Source: Rhodothermales bacterium
Lineage (GTDB): Bacteria; Bacteroidota; Rhodothermia; Rhodothermales; UBA10348
DNA length: 64,000 nt
Assembly: GCA_040221055.1 (NCBI GenBank)
Contig: JAVJVN010000012.1
Location: forward strand, 112,890-176,889
Direction: 5' to 3'
In this document: positions 52,420-61,400 of the stretch, piece after piece
Position numbering within the stretch: the first letter of the stretch is position 1
How the letters are laid out: each line of letters begins with the position of its first letter
Notes under the pieces: model-generated
Told to the model about the DNA's origin: nothing
What the model saw: the letters and a program-made list of their open reading frames with translations, nothing else
Database searches by the model: none
Position numbers and translations under genes: made by a program

Positions 52420-54255
52420 TCAAGGCAAGCGCACCACCGGCATTGACCGACGGCCGGTCGCGCCTGCGACAGTGACTACATAGACACCCGGGGGCAGGGA
52501 GGAGGTATGGATCCTGCCCGGCTGCCCCGGCGGCAATGTTGCTTGCAATACGATGCGGCCCAATACATCTGTAAAGACGACGTTCACCGGACCTTCATTC
52601 CATTCGATGGTCAAATAATCGGTGAACGGGTTTGGATACGCCGTCAAAGTGGGCGCTGCCGGAAGCGTCGCGGCCCCTTCCGTGGCCACCGGACCCGGGC
52701 CGAAGCCGAACGATACCGCGAGCACTCCCTCCGTTCCGGCCGGAATGATCCATGCGTCCTCGAACGATCCCGGACGACCAATCGACTGACCATCGAGGGT
52801 CACATCCAGGATGCCCATGTTCCGCCCGCCGTCCTCCCACGGTGCGAACACCTTCTCGGTATCCCGGCTCACCGGCCATGCCCGCCAATACAACGTGATG
52901 GCATGGCCGCCGATCCACGCGTCGTACAGGAACGTGTACCACGCCAGTTCCGTGCTGTGGTATCCGGCCTTGAATCCGTCGCCCTTGTGGTCGCCCCACT
53001 GCGGAATGGCCCCGCCCCGGCGCGTCCGGTCGGCATAGACCTCCCCGTACACGTCATCCACGAAGAAGTCCTCGAAAAAGTCCAGTGTCTCGTCGGCAAT
53101 CCGGTACCCGTCGTCGTGGTCCCGATTGGTCATCCCGGCCATGACGGCCTGCTGCATCTGCCACCAGGCCTTGGTGGTATCGGCCAGGCCCCAGAGCTGC
53201 ATTTCGCCCGTCACGCGGTCGTAATCCTTGTACGGACCGCCGAATTCGTGATCGTACCCTCGTTCCAACACGTGCTCAAACAACACGTCGGACGCATCGG
53301 TCAACGCACGGCCAAACAGTTCGGCTGCGCCACCCCCGTTCGGGCGGGCGGCATCAATGCGGAACACCGCATCGAGCCGCTCCAGCACCCACGCGGTCTT
53401 CAGTACATGCCCCATGATGGACAGTCGCTCATTGGACAGCACCTTCCAGTCCGAATCGTATTTCTCGGCGAATCCGATGGCGTTGTCCGCCATGGTTGGC
53501 AGGAACCGGTCCAGGATGTTCTGCGCCAGCAGCTCGAGCCGGTCGCGATTCTGACCGCCGTACATCTGCGACTCCTGCAGGGCGTGGGTCGTGAGCGCAT
53601 CCACGGTGGCGTTGAAGCTCTTGCCGGTCGGATTCTGGCTGCGCCAGTCCACGCGGTCGTAGTAACCTTCATGGCCGGGCCGCGCATCCCAGAGCACCGT
53701 GTTGTTGTACTCCAGACCGCGGTGGAACCAGACGGAATCGACTTCGACGCCGACCGTGGCTTCCATCATGGCCATGGGTCCGAGGAGCGCATAATGATGC
53801 AGGAAGGCCGTCTTGTCCTGTTGGATGTTGTAGGGGATGCCCAGCGACGAGATGTTGTTGCGCCATCCGCCGTAGGTGTGGTCCCAACCATGGTCGTACA
53901 TGAAATCCAGGGCGCCGCGGGCATACTCCAGATACGTCTCGTCTCCGGTCATCTGGAATGCGCGGATCATGCCATACGCGTTGCGGCTTTGCGTGAGCAC
54001 ATCTTTGTTTGTACCGCGCGACGACAGCACCTGCCCTTCCCGCCCGACGTTGGTGTAGAAACCGCCCCGGTCCGGATCGTACGTAGCCGCCCAGAAATCG
54101 GCGTTGGATCGGGCAAACGCAATCAGCCCGTCCGGATCCTGCAGCCATGCGGACTGCTGCGCCCGCGCCCATCCAGGACACGTGAGTACGCACGCCGCCA
54201 GGAGCACCAGCAGCGCAGGGAGATGGAAGGAAGACACCGAACGGAGATTGCGCAT
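52420..54255 (-). CDS. Secreted N-acylglucosamine 2-epimerase-family protein with T9SS sorting domain
   Basis: A 611-residue exported protein. Residues 1-33 are a signal peptide (core LPALLVLLAACVLTCPG, cleavage near ARAQQ). About 35-500 is the alpha/alpha-barrel of the AGE superfamily: DFWAATYDPDRGGFYTNVGR, TKDVLTQSRNAYGMIRAF (as NKDVLTQSRNAYG), FMYDHGWDHTYGGW, GHVLKTAWVLERLD (the AGE His-containing motif) and FFEDFFVDDVYGEVYAD. The C-terminal 75 residues (AYPNPFTDYLTIEW, DVLGRIVL, LPPGVYVVTV) are a type A T9SS sorting domain. AGE-family enzymes are normally cytoplasmic (GlcNAc or cellobiose epimerases), so export is unusual. It starts 3 bases after the symporter stop. Substrate is not predictable. 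Confidence 0.9.
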   Translation of the reverse strand: MRNLRSVSSFHLPALLVLLAACVLTCPGWARAQQSAWLQDPDGLIAFARSNADFWAATYDPDRGGFYTNVGREGQVLSSRGTNKDVLTQSRNAYGMIRAFQMTGDETYLEYARGALDFMYDHGWDHTYGGWRNNISSLGIPYNIQQDKTAFLHHYALLGPMAMMEATVGVEVDSVWFHRGLEYNNTVLWDARPGHEGYYDRVDWRSQNPTGKSFNATVDALTTHALQESQMYGGQNRDRLELLAQNILDRFLPTMADNAIGFAEKYDSDWKVLSNERLSIMGHVLKTAWVLERLDAVFRIDAARPNGGGAAELFGRALTDASDVLFEHVLERGYDHEFGGPYKDYDRVTGEMQLWGLADTTKAWWQMQQAVMAGMTNRDHDDGYRIADETLDFFEDFFVDDVYGEVYADRTRRGGAIPQWGDHKGDGFKAGYHSTELAWYTFLYDAWIGGHAITLYWRAWPVSRDTEKVFAPWEDGGRNMGILDVTLDGQSIGRPGSFEDAWIIPAGTEGVLAVSFGFGPGPVATEGAATLPAAPTLTAYPNPFTDYLTIEWNEGPVNVVFTDVLGRIVLQATLPPGQPGRIHTSSLPPGVYVVTVAGATGRRSMPVVRLP

Positions 54256-54258
54256 GGG

Positions 54259-55791
54259 CTACCAGAATATCACGTACATGACCAGGGTCACCGCCACGAT
54301 GCCCATACCGAGTTTTTTCGCGGCCGGACTGGGCGTGACATCAATGTCCTGGTTGACCGGCATGACGACGGGTTCGGAGAGGGGCTTGACGAGGGTGATG
54401 ACGGCCATCAGGGCCACCAAGAGGAGGAAGGTAATGGCCATATGGTTCAGGAACGACTCGTCGGGGAGCGTCCACAGCAGAAGCCCATAGATGACCACAT
54501 TGCCGAGCAGCGCGGCAATGGCCGCCGCCGGGGGCGCCTTCCGCACAATGAGCCCGAAAAGGAACGTCGTCACGATTCCGGGGGAAATGAAGCCCTGGAA
54601 CATCTGGATGTACGTGAAGATGCCACCGAATTCCGGATTGGACAGCAGGGGAGCTATGAGACACGCAATAAGGACAAAGACGCCGGTCGCGAACTGACCC
54701 GTGCGGACCAGTTTTTTCGTGTCTGCGCCGGGGTTGAGGTGGCGTTTGTACAGGTCCATCGTGAAGATGGTCGATGCCGAGTTGAGCATGGAATCCAGAC
54801 TACTGAGTACGGCCCCGAACAGCGCAGCGAACATGATGCCCCTCAAACCGCCCGGCAGGATTTCCCGGATGAGGGTTGGATAGGCCTGGTCAGGATTGCT
54901 GATCTGGTCGGAGTACAGCTGGAACGCCATGATGCCCGGCAGGATGATGATGAAGGGAATGAAGACCTTGATCCCGGCTGCCAGCATGATGCCGAGTTGG
55001 CCATCCCGCAAGGACTTGGCCCCCAGGGTTCGTTGCACGATGAACTGGTTCAGCCCCCAGTAGAACAGGTTGGGGATCCACAAGCCCAGGACCAGCGCCG
55101 TCCACGGGATTTCCGGATGATCGGCCGGGAGGATGACGTGCAGTTTGTCCGCATTCTGCTCGAAGAACGCCGCCGGACCACCGACCGCCACAAAACCGAG
55201 GACCATGACCACGAGGCCCCCCACCAGCAGCGCGCCGCCCTGGAACAGGTCGGTCCACACAACGGCCTTGAGTCCGCCATAGACCGTGTACAGACCGGCC
55301 ACGATCCCGATGGCCCACACTCCCGTGGTGAGGTCCAGGTCGAAGATGGTGGCGAGTCCGATGGCTCCCGAGTACAGGATGGAGGCCAGCGCAACGGCCA
55401 CGTACATGATCATCATGAAGATGGCCATGATGAGCCGGCTCGTGGCGTTGAACCGGTACTCCAGGTACTCGGGAATGGTATAGATGCCGGACCGGAGGAA
55501 CCGGGGCAACAGGTACAACCCCACGAAAACGAGGGTGATCGCCGCCATCCACTCGTAACTGGCCACCGCCATCCCCACGGAGCCGAATCCCTGGCCGGCC
55601 ATCCCCACGAAGTGCTCGGTGGAGATATTCGAGGCAATGAGGGAGAAACCGATGAGTCCGAATCCCAGACTGCGTCCGGCCAGGAAATAATCCGCGCTGG
55701 ACGACTCGTCCCGGGCCTTGTACAGTGAAATGCCGATGACGACGGCGAAGAACCCGACGAAAGTCAGGATGTCGAAAGGGGAAAGTGACAT
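54259..55791 (-). CDS. Sodium:solute symporter (SSS/SGLT family)
   Basis: A 510-residue transporter with about 13 membrane helices. The N-terminal region has DILTFVGFFAVVIGISLY and ADYFLAGRSLGFGLIGFSLIASNISTEHFVGMAG, the family's sodium-binding/first-helix signature. The GIYTIPEYLEYRFN and GGLKAVVWTDLFQGG segments match SGLT-type sugar symporters. It is first in the set, 3 bases before the secreted AGE-family enzyme, so the released sugar or epimer may be its substrate. That coupling is inferred from gene order only. The upstream 86 bases hold a likely promoter region but no clear motif. Confidence 0.93.
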   Translation of the reverse strand: MSLSPFDILTFVGFFAVVIGISLYKARDESSSADYFLAGRSLGFGLIGFSLIASNISTEHFVGMAGQGFGSVGMAVASYEWMAAITLVFVGLYLLPRFLRSGIYTIPEYLEYRFNATSRLIMAIFMMIMYVAVALASILYSGAIGLATIFDLDLTTGVWAIGIVAGLYTVYGGLKAVVWTDLFQGGALLVGGLVVMVLGFVAVGGPAAFFEQNADKLHVILPADHPEIPWTALVLGLWIPNLFYWGLNQFIVQRTLGAKSLRDGQLGIMLAAGIKVFIPFIIILPGIMAFQLYSDQISNPDQAYPTLIREILPGGLRGIMFAALFGAVLSSLDSMLNSASTIFTMDLYKRHLNPGADTKKLVRTGQFATGVFVLIACLIAPLLSNPEFGGIFTYIQMFQGFISPGIVTTFLFGLIVRKAPPAAAIAALLGNVVIYGLLLWTLPDESFLNHMAITFLLLVALMAVITLVKPLSEPVVMPVNQDIDVTPSPAAKKLGMGIVAVTLVMYVIFW

Positions 55792-55877
55792 GGTCCCGGC
55801 GGGTGAAGTGCGTGCCAGAGTATACGATACCCGGACGGACGTGGAAACGCGACGGAACGTAACAGCGTACCACTGAC

Positions 55878-56528
55878 ATGAATCTGTTTACTGATGCCGA
55901 TCGCGATCGGATAGCCGAAGCCGTCGAGGCCGCCGAATCGCGGACCTCCGGCGAAATCGTTCCTGTCATTGTCCAGCGCTCGTCCACATACGGCGTTGTG
56001 GCCTACCGTCTTGCCATCAGCGGGGCCGTCTTCGGAGCGTTGTTGCACGAACTGGTCAAGATCGGCTATGACGGATGGGGCCTGCCGCTGCTCTTGAGCG
56101 ATACGGCATTGTTTTTCTGGATGCTGGTGTTCGGTTTGCTTGCTGCGTGGCTGGGTCCCCGCGTGCCCGCCATACTCCGTCTTTTCGCTGGATCGGAAAT
56201 GCTCGACGAACGGGTCCACATGCGTGCGCAAATGGCCTTCCTGAGTGAGCAGGTCTTTGCCACGAGGGATCGGACGGGCATCCTGCTGCTGGTCTCGCTC
56301 GACGAGCACCGGGTGGAAGTGCTGGGTGACAAGGGGATCAATGAGCGGGTGGAGGCCAGCGACTGGGCCAACGTCGTGGAGGACGTCGTATCCGGTATCC
56401 GGTCCGGGAGTGCGGTGGACGGTCTGGTTGCCGCCATCGAGCGATGCGGGCACCTGCTGGAGGAAAAAGGGGTGGCGCTGCGCGGCGACGACACGGACGA
56501 ACTGTCCAATGCTCCGCGAATCCAGTAG
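55878..56528 (+). CDS. TPM (Psb32/YgcG-like) domain membrane protein
   Basis: A 216-residue protein. The TPM-like fold is split: an N-terminal strand-helix (DADRDRIAEAVEAAESRTSGEIVPVIV), then two membrane helices (about 45-65 and 74-98, LFFWMLVFGLLAAWLG), then the second part (RVHMRAQMAFLSEQVFATRDRTGILLLVSLDEHRVEVLGDKGINERV). This matches the TPM_phosphatase-type subfamily with a membrane insertion seen in Bacteroidota. In the family, roles include photosystem repair and phosphatase-like activity; here the function is unknown. It is followed 24 bases later by a Ser/Thr kinase gene. Confidence 0.82.
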   Translation: MNLFTDADRDRIAEAVEAAESRTSGEIVPVIVQRSSTYGVVAYRLAISGAVFGALLHELVKIGYDGWGLPLLLSDTALFFWMLVFGLLAAWLGPRVPAILRLFAGSEMLDERVHMRAQMAFLSEQVFATRDRTGILLLVSLDEHRVEVLGDKGINERVEASDWANVVEDVVSGIRSGSAVDGLVAAIERCGHLLEEKGVALRGDDTDELSNAPRIQ

Positions 56529-56552
56529 GATCGCGTATCTTGTGGCGAACAA

Positions 56553-58331
56553 TTGCCGGAGTCCACGTTGGTCGGTCAGCAGGTAGCCCACTATATCATT
56601 GAAGCCGAACTCGGACAGGGCGGCATGGGAGTGGTGTACAAAGCCCGCGATACCATGCTCGAGCGCACCGTCGCGCTGAAATTCCTGCCGCCCATGTTCA
56701 GCAAGGACGAGCAGGCGAAGGCCCGGTTCACGCATGAAGCCCGCGCGGTCTCCGCGCTGGACCACCCGAATGTGGCCGTGGTTCATGAAATCGGCTCGAC
56801 CGAGAAGGGCGAGATGTTCATTGTCATGGCCTTCTACAATGGCCGGACGCTCGAAGACATCATTGCCGAAGGGCCCGTTTCCCTCGACGACACCGTATCC
56901 TGGTGCCTGGACATCGCTCGCGGCCTGGCCGCCGCCCACGACAAGGGCATCATCCACCGGGACATCAAGCCCGGGAATATCATGGTCACCGAGGCCGGAT
57001 TCCTGAAAATCCTGGACTTCGGCCTGGCCAAGGTGCAGGACGTGACCATGACCATGGGAGCCATGTCGCTCGGGACCCTGGCCTACATGAGCCCGGAGCA
57101 GGCGCAGGGCGTGCCCGTGGACAACCGGACGGATCTGTGGGCGCTCGGCGTGGTCATGTATGAGATGCTTGCCGGCAAACGCCCGTTTGATGGTCCGTAT
57201 GATGCGGCCATACTGTACGCCGCGGCCAATACCGATCATGAGCGGGTGTCCGTGTGGCGGGCCGATGCGCCCGCTCATCTGGCGGCCATCGTGGACAAAT
57301 TGCTCCAGAAGATGCCGGAACAGCGGTATCAGGATGCCCACGAATTGATTGCCGATCTCGAACAGATGCGGGCGCCCATGCCCAGCGTCATGACGGCTGC
57401 TCCCGCTTCCGCCATTTCTGCCCCTGCCCACCTCTCAGCCGGTCCTGCTGGGCCGAGCGCTGTTTCAGGCTCGGGCCCAGCGTCTGTTGGGCCAGGGTTT
57501 TCTCCGTCCGCTCCCACCATTCCTTTATGGAAACGGCCGGTTGTCATTGGCGGTGCCGTGGTGCTGGGACTCGTGGGGGCCGGTGGTGTGTACTGGGCCG
57601 CGGTGGGAGGGGGCTCTGACGGGGGGAACACCGAAGTGGCGCAGCTGTCACCCCGGGTCATGGCCCAGTCCCGTTACGACAACGGAATTGAAAAATGGCG
57701 GCAGGGCGACCGGGCCATGGCTCTCCGGGACATCGAACGGGCCACGCAGGAGGATCCTACATTCGCTCCGGCCTGGATGTCGCTGTCGGCGTTCTATTAC
57801 CAGACGGGTGACTACGGGAATTCCGTCCGAACGGCCCGCAGAGCCATAGAACTGAATCCCGCGGAATCAGAAACGGCATTTTACAATCTTGGACTCTCGC
57901 TGGCCGAGCAGAACGATAGCGCAGGCGCCATTGAGGCCCTGGAATCTGCCATCCGTGCAGATACGCTGATGGGTGCCGCCTACAGCGCACTGGGTGACAT
58001 CCTGACGGAGAATGGGCAAGCTGAAGATGCGTTGATGGTGCTTCGCCAGGGCTCGGCGGTGGCATCGTCGGAAGTGTTGCCATTCATCTACAAGAATGAA
58101 GGCAAAGCACTGTTGGCCCTTGGCCGAACGGAGGACGCCATTACGCGACTCCGCGGATCGCTGAACCTCAACCCCGGCCTCGCCGAATCGGCCTTGCTGC
58201 TGGCGCGCGCGTACGATTCCATCGGTCAGCGCCGCCTGGCCCGCGAACAGTGGGAGACCTTCCTCCAACTGGAGCGCACGGACCTGGACGCCATCAGCGA
58301 GGCCGAAGCCCGCCTGCTCCAGAACCCCTGA
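56553..58331 (+). CDS. Hanks-type Ser/Thr protein kinase with transmembrane helix and TPR domain
   Basis: A 592-residue receptor-like kinase. Kinase domain about 12-275: glycine loop [10 protein letters not shown] (21-30), Lys in VALKFLP (K43), catalytic HRDIKPGN (H135-N142), DFGLAKV (from 155), activation segment end [10 protein letters not shown], and the later [14 protein letters not shown] Pro/Ala/Ser-rich linker follows (about 280-325), then one membrane helix (about 329-347, [16 protein letters not shown]), then an extracytoplasmic TPR array (about 370-575: REDIE-like, [23 protein letters not shown]). The start is a TTG at 56553 or 15 bases later; no ATG precedes the glycine loop. The substrate is unknown; candidates are the TPM protein and the sigma-related proteins of this genome. 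Confidence 0.92.
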   Translation: MPESTLVGQQVAHYIIEAELGQGGMGVVYKARDTMLERTVALKFLPPMFSKDEQAKARFTHEARAVSALDHPNVAVVHEIGSTEKGEMFIVMAFYNGRTLEDIIAEGPVSLDDTVSWCLDIARGLAAAHDKGIIHRDIKPGNIMVTEAGFLKILDFGLAKVQDVTMTMGAMSLGTLAYMSPEQAQGVPVDNRTDLWALGVVMYEMLAGKRPFDGPYDAAILYAAANTDHERVSVWRADAPAHLAAIVDKLLQKMPEQRYQDAHELIADLEQMRAPMPSVMTAAPASAISAPAHLSAGPAGPSAVSGSGPASVGPGFSPSAPTIPLWKRPVVIGGAVVLGLVGAGGVYWAAVGGGSDGGNTEVAQLSPRVMAQSRYDNGIEKWRQGDRAMALRDIERATQEDPTFAPAWMSLSAFYYQTGDYGNSVRTARRAIELNPAESETAFYNLGLSLAEQNDSAGAIEALESAIRADTLMGAAYSALGDILTENGQAEDALMVLRQGSAVASSEVLPFIYKNEGKALLALGRTEDAITRLRGSLNLNPGLAESALLLARAYDSIGQRRLAREQWETFLQLERTDLDAISEAEARLLQNP

Positions 58332-58377
58332 CCCGCCGCCGCATTCCAGAGGCCTCAGCAAGTCCTTGCCCAAAGAA

Positions 58378-58408
58378 AGAGGGGGGCGCGTGAAACGCGC
58401 CCCCCTCT
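58378..58408. terminator. GC-rich bidirectional terminator between the kinase gene and the giant surface protein gene
   Basis: AGAGGGGGGCGCGT at 58378-58391 pairs perfectly with ACGCGCCCCCCTCT at 58395-58408 around a GAA loop (14-bp stem). On the minus strand the stem is followed by TTTCTTTG (complement of 58370-58377). It lies between the kinase stop (58331) and the stop of the giant minus-strand gene (58466), so it can end both transcripts. Confidence 0.8.
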
Positions 58409-58465
58409 ATGCTTTCGTCCGGATTCCCGGGTTCAAGACCCGGATCCCGTTCGCGGTCCCGGGCC

Positions 58466-61400
58466 TTACTTCAGGATGGTCATCTGCTTGACCTGGATGA
58501 AGTTGCCGGCCTGGATCCGGTAGAGGTACATGCCGCTGGCCAGTCGACTGGCATCGAACCGGTACTGGTGCGTGCCGACGTCCAATGGTCCGTTTACCAG
58601 CGTCTGCACGTGGCGACCCAGGAGGTCGAACACCTCCAGACGTACGTTGACGGCCTCCTTGAGTCCGAATTCAATCGTGGTAGTCGGATTGAACGGGTTC
58701 GGGTAGTTCTGTGAGAGTGAGAACTCCACAGGAACGAGGTCCTCATCCGTATCCAATCCACCCTTGCCGTACGAACCGGTCGTCGCTTTGACGACGTCCA
58801 CAGCGGATTGCCATGCTTTCCGGAGATCATCGACCGCCTTGTCCTGGTCGGACCGGTCGCGATCCGCCAGTTCATCGGCAGAGTCGATATCGAGCTCATC
58901 CAGCGCATCTTCCAGTGACGCATCGGCTTTCTGCAGATTCTTCCGGCATTTCTTGTCGGCCGAGCACGATGCCCGGGTTGCATCATCCAGCAACTCCGTT
59001 ACGATCGCGAAGTCGTACGTCAGGATGCGGGTTGCCAGTTCATCGAGATCCTCGTCTGCACCCGTTGTCAGGTCGATGAGTTTCCCGATGGCCTTCAGGG
59101 CATTCTTGTCGTTGTTGAACACGACATTGCCGCGCTTCGCCGACGGGAACGTGGTATTCTCTTCCCACAGCTTGGCATCGAGGTTCGCTTCGATTTTCTC
59201 CACGAGGGTTTCGATGATGTCTTCAACGGAGTCTTCGTCCTCCTTCTCCGACTTGTTGGATTTGGATGATTTGCCACCCTTGTTGAAGGCGACGTCCGGT
59301 ATGACCCGGCCCAGCATGGCGTTCAGATCAGCCAGGATGGTCTGCCGGATGTCCGGCCCATTCTTGCCGTCCGCATCGGGGTCCAGGTTGTCATCAAGGC
59401 CGTCACCGTCTGTGTCTGCCGACATCGGGTCCGTGTAAGGGCTTTGAACTTCTTCGAGGTCGGACAGGCCGTCACCGTCGGAGTCCCAAAAGAATGGGTC
59501 CGTGCCCAGCGCGATCTCCTCGATATCCGTTAAACCGTCGCCGTCAGAATCGAGATCGGTACCAGCAAGTGGTTCACCGAACGCAAGAATCGTAAGGTCG
59601 TCCGATCCGGAGTTGACCACGATGGCAACCTGCGCCGCAGCCGAGAACACCACGGCTTCCGGGTTGTCACCTACAGTCAACTGCTGTACCGGTGTAAGCG
59701 TCAGGGCAAATACGGTACCCGTTGCCGACGATGAGCTCGGCACGATCTGCGACGAGATGGCATAGACCTGTACGATGCCCAGATCAAAGCTGGTCACGTA
59801 CAGCAGGCCGCCGTCCGGGCTGACTTCGACTTCACGGGAGTTCGACTCAACACCAATCCGCGCGACAGCCTGGTACGAGCCGTCCACCTCCAGCGGTACG
59901 CGGTAGCCTTCCAGTGCACCCGCCATGGTGGTCACCCACACGACGCCGCCATCCGGGGAGACTTCCACGTCACGCGTGGAGGATTCCTTGGTGATGCGAA
60001 CGGTGCCCGCGTTCTCGTCGGCCGAGCCGTTCTCATCGAGTACGAGGTAGCGCAGGCCGAGATCTTCGGTCGTGAAGAACAGCGTACCGCCGTCCGGCGA
60101 GACTTCCACATCCCGCGGGCTGGACTCTGCAACAATCCGCGTGCCACCGTCCGGAGCGACTTCCGAGTCCCGTTCATTGCTTTCCACCCCGATCCGGGCG
60201 ATGGCCCGGTCGGCCGTCCCGCTGTCCGGATCGAGGTCAATGATGGAGATCTTCTGGCTGGTGTATTCGGCTACGTAGAGTCGTCGACCATCGGGTGAGA
60301 TGGCCATTCCGAACGGGTTGAGCCCCACCGGGATGGTCTTCTCGACGGTCAGCGTGGAGGTCAGGATAACCGAGACCGAATGCGACCCGAAGTTCGAAAC
60401 GTACAGGCGTGCGCCATCGGGTGACATGACGACCTTGAGCGGTGAATCACCCACGTCAATGCTTTTCAGCACATCACCCGTCTCGACGTCAATCACACTG
60501 ACCGATCCTGCGCCGGTATTCGTGACGTATGCCGTTCCACCGTCGGGCGTTACTTCCACGTCGCGAGGTGCGCTCTCGGTGGTGTACCGTGAAACGGCCG
60601 GGTCAACGAGGGGCAGGACGTCATAGAGCTCGATGTCGATGGAGGCGGACGAACCGCCCACCGTCACAGTCACCGGTCCGGCCACGGCGCCTTCCGGCAC
60701 GATGACGGAGAGGGAGGTCAACGTGGAAGAATCGACAATTCCCTGAACCGTGCCACCGCCAGCTGCCGTGAAGGCAACCAGATTATTCGTCTTGGTCGTG
60801 CTGAACCCATCGCCCGACAGGGTAATGAGTGCACCCGGAATGGCAAACAACGGGGAGACCGATTCGAGTCGAACAACCGTTGGCGCATTTGCCGTCGTGA
60901 ACGCGAAGGAAAACGGCCCAATTGGCAACGCCGGATTCGAGGCATCGGTCAGGCTCGAATGGAACGATGCAGTGTACGTGGTCATGTACGCAAGTGGCGC
61001 ATCGGGACGGAACACCACGCGCTTTCCATCCTCCAGGAGTTCGGCCGTGCCGGCAACGTCCCCGCCGGGACCACTCAGCGTGACCGCTGCGGTCCCCGTC
61101 GGCAACGTCATCCGCTCATTGAAGTCGGCATAGACGGACGTGCGGACCGATATGCCCGTTCCGGTCGGGCCAGAGGCTACCACCTCAGGCGACACATTGG
61201 CCTGCGTGGTGTACGTGTAGGTGGCTGTCGTACCGAACGAGTTGCCGGTCAGGTCTGCAACTCCGGTGCCAACCGTCAACCGGTACGTCGCTCCCTCCAA
61301 CAGGGTCGATGTCGGTTTGAACACGGCAACCCAACCCGGAAGGCCCTCAATCTGGCTTGATGTCGGGAAGGAGAACTCGCCAGCGACGGCGGCCGTCGTC

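Noticed and set aside
52390-52430. Possible hairpin TGCTC/GAGCA after the AGE gene as a terminator
   Set aside because: A 5-bp stem with a 6-base loop and no T run is too weak to claim.
52507-55728. 1073-codon open frame on the + strand
   Set aside because: Antisense to the AGE-family and symporter genes, whose motifs and T9SS/membrane features are clear.
55764-57431. 555-codon open frame on the - strand
   Set aside because: Antisense to the TPM-domain and kinase genes; no recognised domain and the kinase motifs lie on the other strand.
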